Source of the DNA: Alphaproteobacteria bacterium
GTDB taxonomy: Bacteria > Pseudomonadota > Alphaproteobacteria > Caulobacterales > Caulobacteraceae
Assembly: GCA_018895795.1 (NCBI GenBank)
Contig: JAHINZ010000263.1
Span: 1-7,030, forward strand
Length of the DNA stretch: 7,030 nucleotides
Direction of reading: 5' to 3'
The translations under genes and the position numbers were made by a program. Below the pieces are notes generated by a model. It ran no database searches, was not told where the DNA came from, and worked only from the letters and a program-made list of their open reading frames with translations. How positions within the stretch are numbered: position 1 is the first letter of the stretch; each line of letters starts with the position of its first letter. This document shows, piece by piece, positions 1 to 5,225 of the stretch.

Positions 1-14
1 CGGGCCTGCGGCCC

Positions 15-74
15 TCCTCCCCCGGAGGGGGAAGATGAAAGGCGCTGATCTCATCTTCCCCCTCCGGGGGAGGA
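15..74. repeat. Perfect 24-bp inverted repeat, REP-like intergenic palindrome
   Basis: Bases 15-38 and 51-74 are exact reverse complements (24 bp) around a 12-base spacer. Each arm is built on a CCTCC/GGAGG core, so each can also fold on its own around a CCC loop. The element lies beyond the 3' end of the leftward citrate synthase-like gene. GC-rich palindromes of this CCTCCCCC/GGGGGAGG style are, from memory, dispersed between genes in Caulobacter genomes; copy number cannot be judged from one window. It may act as a bidirectional terminator or mRNA-stabilising structure, but there is no U-tract. The repeat is directly visible; its function is inferred. Confidence 0.85.
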
Positions 75-76
75 CG

Positions 77-91
77 ACCTGCGAAGCAGGT
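77..91. repeat. Small hairpin ACCTGC-GAA-GCAGGT beside the larger palindrome
   Basis: A perfect 6-bp stem (77-82 with 86-91) closes on a GAA loop, three bases after the 24-bp inverted repeat. It probably belongs to the same composite repeat, because the following AGGAGGGGG resembles the arms of the larger palindrome. Confidence 0.6.
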
Positions 92-94
92 CAG

Positions 95-132
95 GAGGGG
101 GTCAGCGGCGTCGGCCGGGGAAACGCCCCCTC
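95..132 (-). terminator. Possible stem-loop at the stop codon of the leftward gene
   Basis: GAGGGGG at 95-101 is complementary to CCCCCTC at 126-132, which overlaps the TGA stop (131-133) of the leftward HTH-citrate synthase gene. In its RNA this would be the first of three consecutive stem-loops (95-132, 77-91, 15-74). There is no T-run, so a classical intrinsic terminator is not shown. The stem has only 7 bp and a 24-base loop, so this is a weak call. Confidence 0.35.
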
Positions 133-1303
133 ACGCCAGCCCTGAACCCCCGCCCGCACCCAACGCCTCGCCCACATACCGCGCCCTCGGCCGGATCAAC
201 CGCCCGCTCTGGATCTGCTCGATGGCGTGGGCCAGCCAGCCGGCCGTGCGCCCCACGGCGAACAGGATGAACGGCGCGTCGGGCGGCAGGCTCAGAGCTC
301 GCGCCAGGCCGACCAAGGCGAAGTCGATATTGGGCCACTGGCCGGTGGCGGCTTCGGTCTCACGGCGCAGATCGGCCAGGCCGGCGGGCGGTTCGAACGC
401 CGCCAGCAGGGCGCGGGCCCGAGGGTCGCCGTCGGGATAGAGCGGATGGCCGAAACCCGGCGTCGATGACCCCTGGGCCAGCCGCGCGCCCACCGCCCGC
501 GCGGCGCCGGTCCGCTCGGCCTCGGCGACGAAGGCCTCGACCCGAGCCGCCATGCCGCCGTGCAACGGGCCCGACAGGGCGCACAGTCCGGCCAGGGCCG
601 CCGCCGACAGCGAGGCCCCGGTCGAGGCCGCGACCCGGGCCGCGAAGGTCGAGGCGTTCAGCTCATGATCGGCCAGCAGCACCAGGCTGGTCCGCAACAG
701 CTCGGCCCCCGCGGCGTCGACGCCCCAGGCGCGCGCCAGACGCTGGTGAGCCAGGCCCTGGGTCGTCTCGCCGGCCGCCGCGTCGACCACCGTGTCGAGC
801 AGGCCGGCGGCCTCCATGGCCAGGGCCAGGGGCGCGCGACCCCGGGCCGGAGGCTCGGTTCCCGCCCGCTGGGCCAGGGCGTTGAACAGCCGGGCGCGGG
901 CCGTGTCGCCGGGAACGACCTCCGCGCCGCGCGGAGCCTTCAGGGCCGCGCCGTGGCCGCCGCGCAGCAGCCGCGCGGTCTGTTCCAGGCTGTGGTCCTT
1001 GGCCAGCATCGCCGCGTCGCGACCCCGGTAATACAGCTTGCCGCCCGCCACCGTGGTGATCGCCGAGGCCAGCACCGGCTCGCCCCAGGCGATGGCTTCC
1101 GCCGCCACGTCGGCCGCCCGTCGGCCCCGCGCCTTGCGGGCCTGCAGGGCCCCGACGTCGGCGGCGCGATAGAGGCTGCGGCGCGGATCACCCGGATGGG
1201 CGGCGGCCTCGATCCGGCCCCGGCTGACATAGGCGTAGAGGGTCTGCGGCCGGATCCCCAACCGCTCCAGCACCTGTTCCGCGTCCAGCCAGTCGTTCGC
1301 CAT
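131..1303 (-). CDS. Citrate synthase-family protein with N-terminal helix-turn-helix domain
   Basis: The protein has 390 residues. Residues 5-57 resemble a MerR/excisionase-type helix-turn-helix (WLDAEQVLERLGIRPQTLYA, then YVSRGRIEA and a YRAADV segment typical of HTH_17). From about residue 75 it is citrate synthase: DHELNAST (His213), GPLHGG (His248), GFGHPLY (His286) with DPR (Arg294), PNIDF (Asp327), GRTAGW (Arg352) and LIRPR (Arg371). These match the E. coli GltA positions His229, His264, His305, Arg314, Asp362, Arg387 and Arg407, so the condensation site appears intact, although GFGHP replaces the usual GFGHR. It lacks the N-terminal region of large hexameric GltA. The ATG at 1303 is chosen because the HTH starts five residues later. 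No Shine-Dalgarno is seen, and a consensus -10 box only 8 bases upstream suggests a leaderless mRNA. The family is known from annotation, but I know of no established role. It could be an enzyme, a metabolite-responsive regulator of the divergent paralogue, or both. Confidence 0.92.
   Translation of the reverse strand: MANDWLDAEQVLERLGIRPQTLYAYVSRGRIEAAAHPGDPRRSLYRAADVGALQARKARGRRAADVAAEAIAWGEPVLASAITTVAGGKLYYRGRDAAMLAKDHSLEQTARLLRGGHGAALKAPRGAEVVPGDTARARLFNALAQRAGTEPPARGRAPLALAMEAAGLLDTVVDAAAGETTQGLAHQRLARAWGVDAAGAELLRTSLVLLADHELNASTFAARVAASTGASLSAAALAGLCALSGPLHGGMAARVEAFVAEAERTGAARAVGARLAQGSSTPGFGHPLYPDGDPRARALLAAFEPPAGLADLRRETEAATGQWPNIDFALVGLARALSLPPDAPFILFAVGRTAGWLAHAIEQIQSGRLIRPRARYVGEALGAGGGSGLA
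1133..1291 (-). other. Helix-turn-helix domain region of the HTH-citrate synthase gene
   Basis: This segment encodes residues 5-57. The pattern is W-L-x-A-E-x-V, then LGIRPQTLYAYVSRGRI, then RRSLYRAADV, as in excisionase/MerR-type winged helices fused to unrelated effector domains. A citrate synthase dimer has twofold symmetry, so two such domains could read a palindromic operator; that step is inference. Confidence 0.8.
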
Positions 1304-1305
1304 AT

Positions 1306-1338
1306 AGATTGATTATATTGATCAAGATTGACGATCAA
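1306..1338. promoter_or_regulatory. Candidate operator: TTGA/TCAA repeats between the divergent citrate synthase genes
   Basis: TTGA occurs at 1309, 1318 and 1328 (spacing 9 and 10 bp, about one helical turn) and TCAA at 1322 and 1335. These form a perfect palindrome TTGATCAA (1318-1325) and a spaced one, TTGA-CGA-TCAA (1328-1338). AGATTGA is also repeated directly at 1306 and 1325. The stretch is AT-rich in a GC-rich window and overlaps the predicted leftward promoter. The HTH-citrate synthase encoded next to it is the obvious candidate ligand, though nothing here proves binding. Confidence 0.55.
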
Positions 1339-1339
1339 G
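1312..1339 (-). promoter_or_regulatory. Putative promoter of the leftward gene, predicted leaderless
   Basis: Read leftward, 1317-1312 is a perfect TATAAT. Upstream, 1339-1334 reads CTTGAT, a reasonable -35 box, with 16 bp between them. The -10 box ends 8 bases before the ATG at 1303, so transcription would begin at or next to the start codon. No ribosome binding site is present, in agreement with a leaderless transcript, which is common in Caulobacter. The bases are visible; promoter function is inferred. Confidence 0.6.
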
Positions 1340-1343
1340 GTCA

Positions 1344-1362
1344 CCGGGCGCGAATTGCCCGG
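1344..1362 (+). promoter_or_regulatory. Hairpin just upstream of the ribosome binding site of the rightward citrate synthase
   Basis: CCGGGC (1344-1349) pairs perfectly with GCCCGG (1357-1362) around a 7-base loop, GCGAATT. The stem ends two bases before AAAGGAG (1365-1371), so if transcribed it could affect access to the ribosome binding site. Whether it lies in the mRNA depends on the unmapped start of transcription. Confidence 0.4.
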
Positions 1363-1364
1363 CG

Positions 1365-1371
1365 AAAGGAG
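1365..1371 (+). promoter_or_regulatory. Shine-Dalgarno AAAGGAG that fixes the ATG at 1379
   Basis: AAAGGAG sits 7 bases before ATG at 1379, near-ideal spacing. It decides this start over the in-frame TTG at 1328, which lies inside the operator-like repeats and would add 17 residues with no resemblance to the family. Confidence 0.85.
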
Positions 1372-1378
1372 ACCTCCC

Positions 1379-2476
1379 ATGTCGCAAGGTCTTGCCCAAG
1401 GGCTCGAAGGCGTGATCGCCGCCCACACTGTTTTGTCCGACGTCGACGGCGCCCATGGCCGCCTGGTCATTCGCGGCTACGCGATCGAGGACCTGGCCGG
1501 CCGCACGACCTATGAAGAGGTCGCCCACCTGCTGTTCGACGGCTTTTTCGACGACCTGCCGGCCGATCTGGCCCCGACCCTGGGCGCGGCCCGGGTCGAG
1601 GCGTTCGCGCAGGTCGGGGCGCTGGATGAGGCCCTGGCCCGGCGCGATCCGGTCGAGGCGATGCGCGCCCTGCTGGCCCGCCTGCCCGACGGCGACGATC
1701 TGGCCACCGCCCTGCTGCTGGTCGCCGCCCCGGCCGTCTTCACCCCCGCCGTGCTGCGCGTCGCCGCCGGCCAGGCCCCGGTCGCGCCCGATCCGACCCT
1801 GTCGCACGCCGCCGACATCCTGCGGATGACCCGGGGCCAGCCCGCGACCGAGGCCGAAACCCGGGCCCTGGACGCCTATCTGGTCACGGTGTGCGACCAT
1901 GGCCTCAACGCCTCGACCTTCGCGGCCCGGGTGATCGCCTCCACCCGCGCGGGCCTGACCTCGGCGGTGCTGGGCGGGCTCTCGGCCCTGAAAGGTCCGC
2001 TGCACGGCGGCGCGCCGGGGCCGGTGATCGACATGCTCGACGCCATTGGGACGCCCGACAACGCCCGGCCGTGGATCGAGGCGGCCCTGGCGCGCGGCGA
2101 TCGGCTGATGGGCTTTGGCCACCGCATCTATCGGGTCCGCGATCCGCGCGCCGACGCCCTGAAGGCCGCCCTGCGCCGGCTGGCGGGCGCGTCCAAGACC
2201 CTGCCCGGCCGTGTCGCCTTCGCCGAAGCCGTCGAGCAGGCGGCCCTGGCCATCCTGCGCGAACACAGGCCCGACCGGCCGCTGGACACCAATGTCGAGT
2301 TCTACACCGCGCTGTTGCTGGAGGCCCTGGGCCTGCCGCCGGCCAGTTTCACCGGCGTGTTCGCCATGGGCCGCGCGGCCGGCTGGATCGCCCACGCCCG
2401 CGAGCAGCTGGCCGGCGGCAAGCTGATCCGGCCGCAATCGGTCTATGTGGGGCCCGGCGTGCGACAGGCGGCCTAA
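1379..2476 (+). CDS. Compact citrate synthase / 2-methylcitrate synthase-like enzyme
   Basis: The protein has 365 residues, the size of short dimeric citrate synthases rather than large allosteric GltA (about 430). It would condense oxaloacetate with acetyl-CoA or propionyl-CoA. Family signatures in order: IRGYAIEDLA (31-40), CDHGLNAST (His174), GPLHGG (His209), MGFGHRIYR (His248), DPR (Arg257), NVEFY (Glu307), MGRAAGW (Arg332) and LIRPQ (Arg351). Both catalytic histidines and the substrate-binding arginines are present. The catalytic aspartate (Asp362 in E. coli GltA) is glutamate here. The ATG at 1379 has a strong ribosome binding site. The product resembles its divergent neighbour closely in places (LNASTFAARV and GPLHGG are shared), pointing to duplication. 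No prpB, prpC or prpD partner lies in the window, so propionate use is not supported by context. Regulation by the HTH paralogue across the 75-bp gap is likely but inferred. Confidence 0.92.
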   Translation: MSQGLAQGLEGVIAAHTVLSDVDGAHGRLVIRGYAIEDLAGRTTYEEVAHLLFDGFFDDLPADLAPTLGAARVEAFAQVGALDEALARRDPVEAMRALLARLPDGDDLATALLLVAAPAVFTPAVLRVAAGQAPVAPDPTLSHAADILRMTRGQPATEAETRALDAYLVTVCDHGLNASTFAARVIASTRAGLTSAVLGGLSALKGPLHGGAPGPVIDMLDAIGTPDNARPWIEAALARGDRLMGFGHRIYRVRDPRADALKAALRRLAGASKTLPGRVAFAEAVEQAALAILREHRPDRPLDTNVEFYTALLLEALGLPPASFTGVFAMGRAAGWIAHAREQLAGGKLIRPQSVYVGPGVRQAA

Positions 2477-2487
2477 CAACCCCCTTT

Positions 2488-2583
2488 CGTCATCCCCCGC
2501 TTCATGCGGGGGACCCAAGCCGAGCGGACCAGGTTCGATCCTGGCCCGTCGCTTGGGTCCTCCGGACAAGCCGGGGGATGACG
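2488..2583. repeat. Composite palindromic intergenic repeat (REP-like)
   Basis: Arms 2489-2520 and 2551-2582 (32 bases each) are reverse complements apart from a divergent centre: GTCATCCCCC pairs at the outer ends and GGACCCAAGC at the inner ends. Each arm can fold by itself: CCCCGC-TTCAT-GCGGGG on the left, CCGG-ACAAG-CCGG on the right. The 30-base middle holds another hairpin, CCAGG-TTCGAT-CCTGG (2529-2544). The outer motif (ATCCCC...GGGGGATGACG with CCCAAGC) is, from memory, a common dispersed repeat in Caulobacter and relatives. It begins 11 bases after the citrate synthase stop, so it could end or stabilise that transcript. Confidence 0.8.
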
Positions 2584-2595
2584 TGGATGGGAAAC

Positions 2596-2610
2596 GCGAG
2601 TCGTTCTCGC
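2596..2610 (+). other. Small hairpin GCGAG-TCGTT-CTCGC upstream of the metal exporter
   Basis: A perfect 5-bp stem with a 5-base loop lies 35 bases before the start of the cation efflux gene. It is short enough to arise by chance in GC-rich DNA. No metal-regulator operator or riboswitch is recognised in 2584-2645. Confidence 0.25.
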
Positions 2611-2645
2611 TGGGGCGCGGCCGCATCGCTTGATATGGAAGCGCC

Positions 2646-3578
2646 ATGTCATCGCTCTCGTCCCTGTCGCCCGAAACCCTGGCCCTGACCCGCCGCGTGA
2701 CCGCCCTGTCGGTGGCCGTCGCGACGGTGCTGATCATCGTCAAGACCTTGGCCTGGCTGGCCAGCGGCTCGGTGGCCATGCTGGCCTCGCTGTCGGATTC
2801 GGGCCTGGACCTGGTGGCCTCGCTGATCACCTTCTACGCCGTGCGTTACGCGGCCGAGCCGCCGGACGCCGAGCACCGCTTCGGCCACGGCAAGGCCGAG
2901 GCGTTTTCGAGCCTGACCCAGGGCGGGTTGGTCTTTGCGTCGGGCGCCCTGATCGGCCAGGAAGCCATCCGCGCCATGCTGCATCCGCGCCCCGTCGAGC
3001 AGGGCCTGATCGCCATGGCGGTGATGGTGGTCTCGATCGTCTTGACCCTGGGCCTGATCATCGCCCAGTCCAAGGTGCTGAACTCCACCGGCTCCATCGC
3101 CGTGTCGGGCGACCGAGCCCACTATGCCGCCGATCTGGGCTCCAACGCCGTCGCCCTGCTGGGCATCGGCGCGGCGGCCTGGCTGGGCCTGCCGTGGATC
3201 GACGCCGCCGCCGGCCTGATCGTGGCCCTGTGGCTGATCTGGGGGGCGATCGGCGTGTTCCGCGAGGCCTCGCACCAGCTGATGGATCGCGAGCTGCCCG
3301 ACGAGGATCGCAAGCGCATCGTCGCCCTGGCCAGCGAGGATCCGCGCCTGCTGGGCGTGCACCAGCTGCGCACCCGGGCCTCGGGCCCCTACGTCCACAT
3401 GCAGATGCACGCCGATCTGGAGGCGGGCATCTCGCTGGCCGAAGCCCACGCCATCATGGTGGCCGCCGAGAACCGTCTGCTGGCCGCCTTCCCCGCCGCC
3501 GACATCATCATCCACCCCGATCCGCGCGGCCAGGCCGAGAGCCATGGCGGGCTGTTCGCGGAAAGCCATCACGGCTGA
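2646..3578 (+). CDS. fieF: Cation diffusion facilitator metal/proton antiporter, FieF/YiiP type
   Basis: This 310-residue inner-membrane transporter probably exports Zn(II), Fe(II) or similar divalent metals in exchange for protons. Hydrophobic segments fall near residues 18-40, 44-66, 92-110, 120-140, 164-180 and 184-203, the expected six. The transport site is complete: Asp51 and Asp55 in SDSGLD (segment 2) and His159 and Asp163 in HYAAD (segment 5), matching Asp45, Asp49, His153 and Asp157 of E. coli YiiP. The loop site D-AE-H-RFG-H (Asp74, His77, His81) and cytoplasmic-domain ligands His239, His251, His255, His290 and Asp292 are also present. The His/Asp tetrad favours Zn, Fe or Cd over Mn, though specificity cannot be fixed from sequence. 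The C-terminus has extra histidines (SHGGLFAESHHG). The ATG at 2646 has GGAAG four bases upstream, a modest and close ribosome binding site. Length is typical of the family. Confidence 0.94.
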   Translation: MSSLSSLSPETLALTRRVTALSVAVATVLIIVKTLAWLASGSVAMLASLSDSGLDLVASLITFYAVRYAAEPPDAEHRFGHGKAEAFSSLTQGGLVFASGALIGQEAIRAMLHPRPVEQGLIAMAVMVVSIVLTLGLIIAQSKVLNSTGSIAVSGDRAHYAADLGSNAVALLGIGAAAWLGLPWIDAAAGLIVALWLIWGAIGVFREASHQLMDRELPDEDRKRIVALASEDPRLLGVHQLRTRASGPYVHMQMHADLEAGISLAEAHAIMVAAENRLLAAFPAADIIIHPDPRGQAESHGGLFAESHHG

Positions 3579-3627
3579 GGGGCTTGCCCGGAGCCCCGCG
3601 AGCAGGCCAATAGCGGCAGAGCCCCTC
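3577..3627 (+). terminator. Overlapping alternative stem-loops between the metal exporter gene and hldE
   Basis: GGGGCT (3579-3584) can pair locally with AGCCCC (3592-3597) around a 7-base loop. A longer segment, GAGGGGCTTGCC (3577-3588), can pair instead with GGCAGAGCCCCTC (3615-3627), 12 bp with one bulged base. The two folds exclude each other. No T-run follows, so termination is uncertain. The only gap before hldE is 69 bases, so the two genes may be partly co-transcribed. Confidence 0.4.
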
Positions 3628-3647
3628 TCGCGCCGAAGACGAACCGC

Positions 3648-5105
3648 ATGAACGACACCCTGGCCCAACTGCCCCACGCCTTTGCCGGCAAGACCGTTCT
3701 GGTGCTGGGCGACGTGATGCTGGACCGCTTCATCTATGGGGCGGTCGACCGCATCTCGCCCGAGGCGCCGGTGCCGGTGATCGCCGTCGAGCGCGAGACC
3801 GCCATGCTGGGCGGGGCCGGCAATGTCGCCCGCAATGTCGCGGCCCTGGGCGGCAAGGCGGTTTTGATCGGGCTGATCGGCGATGACGAGGCCGGCCGCG
3901 CCCTGACCGCCCTGATCGGCGACGAGGCCGGCCTGGAAGCGCGGCTGATCACCGCCCCCGCCCGCCGCACCACGGAAAAGGTCCGCTACATCTCCGGCTC
4001 GCACCAGATGCTGCGGGTCGACCGCGAGGATCGCGGACCCGGCGAGGCCGGCGTTCTGCTGGCCGCCTTCGCCCAACGCCTGGCCGCCGCCGATGTCGTG
4101 GTGCTGTCCGACTACGCCAAGGGCGTGCTGACCGACGCGGTGGTGCGCGGCGCGATCGACGCCGCCCGGGCGGCCGGCAAGCCGGTGATCGTCGATCCCA
4201 AGAGCCGCGACCTGGCCCGCTATGACGGCGCCACCCTGGTCAAGCCCAACCGCAAGGAGGCCGCCGAGGCCACCGGCGTCACCGAGGACAGCGACGAAGC
4301 CTCCGAAGCGGCCGGCGCCGCGATCCTGGCCATGGCCCCGGGCCTGGACGCCGCCCTGATCACCCGCGGCGGAGCCGGCATGACGCTGAGCGCCCGCGGC
4401 CAGCCCACGGTTCACCTGCCGGCCACCGCCGTCGAGGTGTTCGACGTCTCCGGGGCCGGCGACACCGTGGCCGCCACCCTGGCCCTGGCGGTCGCGGCCG
4501 GCGCCGGCCTGACCGACGCCGCCCGCCTGGCCAATCTGGCCGCCGGCCTGGTCGTCGCCAAGCTGGGCACCGATGTGGTCACCGCCGCCGAACTGACCGC
4601 CCTGGCCCGTTCGGCCGCCGGCGAACCGGCCGAGATCAAGATCGCCGACCTGGACACGGCCCGCGACATCGTCGCCGGCTGGCGGGCGCGCGGCCAGACC
4701 GTGGGCTTCACCAACGGCTGTTTTGACTTGCTGCACCCCGGCCACATCTCGCTGCTGTCCCAGGCCAAGGCGACCTGCGACCGGCTGATCGTCGGCCTCA
4801 ACACCGACGCCTCGGTGTCCAAGCTCAAAGGCCCGACCCGGCCCGTTCAAAAGGAGCATGGCCGCGCCACGGTGCTGGCCTCGCTGTCGTCGGTGGACCT
4901 GGTGGTGCTGTTCGACCAGGACACCCCGCTGGACCTGATCCAGGCCTTCCGCCCCGACGTGCTGGTCAAGGGCGCCGACTATACCGTCGAGACCGTGGTC
5001 GGCTCGGATGTGGTGCTGGCCTATGGCGGCAAGGTGGTGTTGGCCGACCTCAAGGCGGGTCAGAGCACCACCGCCCTGATCGGCCGAATGAACGCGAACT
5101 CCTAA
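3648..5105 (+). CDS. hldE: Bifunctional heptose-7-phosphate kinase / heptose-1-phosphate adenylyltransferase HldE
   Basis: This 485-residue cytoplasmic enzyme performs two steps toward ADP-L-glycero-D-manno-heptose, the inner-core LPS heptose donor: it phosphorylates heptose 7-phosphate at C1, then, after GmhB, adenylates heptose 1-phosphate. Residues 1-320 are a ribokinase/PfkB domain: GDVMLDRFIYG (21-31), RISPEAPVPV (35-44), GGAGNVARN (55-63), DYAKG (155-159), VDPKSRD (182-188), KPNRKEA (199-205) and VSGAGDT with catalytic Asp272. Residues 350-485 are a nucleotidyltransferase domain: TNGCFDLLHPGH with the HxGH motif (His363, His366), GLNTDASVSKLKG (383-395) and KGADYT (441-446). Both active sites look intact and the length fits fused HldE (about 477 in E. 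coli). The ATG at 3648 has only a weak purine-rich upstream sequence (GAAGACGAA), but LVLGDVMLD follows at the normal distance. No gmhA, gmhB or hldD lies in the window. Confidence 0.97.
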   Translation: MNDTLAQLPHAFAGKTVLVLGDVMLDRFIYGAVDRISPEAPVPVIAVERETAMLGGAGNVARNVAALGGKAVLIGLIGDDEAGRALTALIGDEAGLEARLITAPARRTTEKVRYISGSHQMLRVDREDRGPGEAGVLLAAFAQRLAAADVVVLSDYAKGVLTDAVVRGAIDAARAAGKPVIVDPKSRDLARYDGATLVKPNRKEAAEATGVTEDSDEASEAAGAAILAMAPGLDAALITRGGAGMTLSARGQPTVHLPATAVEVFDVSGAGDTVAATLALAVAAGAGLTDAARLANLAAGLVVAKLGTDVVTAAELTALARSAAGEPAEIKIADLDTARDIVAGWRARGQTVGFTNGCFDLLHPGHISLLSQAKATCDRLIVGLNTDASVSKLKGPTRPVQKEHGRATVLASLSSVDLVVLFDQDTPLDLIQAFRPDVLVKGADYTVETVVGSDVVLAYGGKVVLADLKAGQSTTALIGRMNANS

Positions 5106-5225
5106 GCTTCACCGCAACAAAATGTCGCGCAAACGCCCGCGTTGCTTGGGTTAACAGTGTTCAGCAATCTGTTGTTAAGCAAACCGGCGCATCGCTCTTT
5201 TGATGCAGCCTGAACACGTGTGGGC
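5106..5225 (+). promoter_or_regulatory. AT-richer intergenic region, likely fzlA-queG promoter region
   Basis: This 120-base gap is less GC-rich than its flanks. Possible structures are a bulged stem just after hldE (5129-5136 with 5139-5145), an imperfect repeat of TTAACAG (5151-5157) and CTGTTGTTAA (5169-5178), a 5-bp hairpin GCATC/GATGC (5189-5206) and the palindrome ACACGTGT (5214-5221) just before the fzlA start. The two TTAA boxes are 20 bases apart, not in the TTAA-N7-TTAA arrangement of full CtrA sites, so at most half-sites are present. No convincing -10/-35 pair stands out. A promoter here is inferred from the gap and composition. Confidence 0.4.

Noticed and set aside
1..130. CRISPR array or insertion-sequence end
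   Set aside because: There are palindromes but no regularly spaced direct repeats, no transposase and no target-site duplication visible.
560..1312. A 250-codon rightward open frame inside the HTH-citrate synthase gene
   Set aside because: Its composition is dominated by Arg, Gly, Gln and Ala with no motif, while the opposite strand encodes a clear citrate synthase-family protein.
1328..1378. TTG start at 1328 extending the rightward citrate synthase by 17 residues
   Set aside because: The extension has no family similarity, lies inside the operator-like repeats and lacks a ribosome binding site. ATG 1379 has AAAGGAG at ideal spacing.
131..2476. Methylcitrate cycle (propionate) locus
   Set aside because: No methylisocitrate lyase, methylcitrate dehydratase or PrpR-like regulator occurs in the window, so the pathway is not supported.
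2529..2544. tRNA fragment, because GGTTCGATCC resembles a T-arm
   Set aside because: No acceptor, D or anticodon arm can be drawn around it, and it is the central hairpin of the larger palindromic repeat.
1322..2830. A 502-codon leftward open frame opposite the citrate synthase gene
   Set aside because: Same antisense artefact. It crosses the palindromic repeat and the start of the metal exporter gene and shows no recognisable motif.
2649..4859. A 736-codon leftward open frame opposite the metal exporter gene and hldE
   Set aside because: It runs antisense through two intact, motif-complete genes and the gap between them. Its product is Gly/Gln/Asp/Ala-rich and low in complexity, as expected when the opposite strand of GC-biased codons is read.
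5151..5178. CtrA-binding site upstream of fzlA
   Set aside because: The full consensus needs TTAA-N7-TTAA. The two TTAA boxes are separated by 20 bases, so only isolated half-sites are present.
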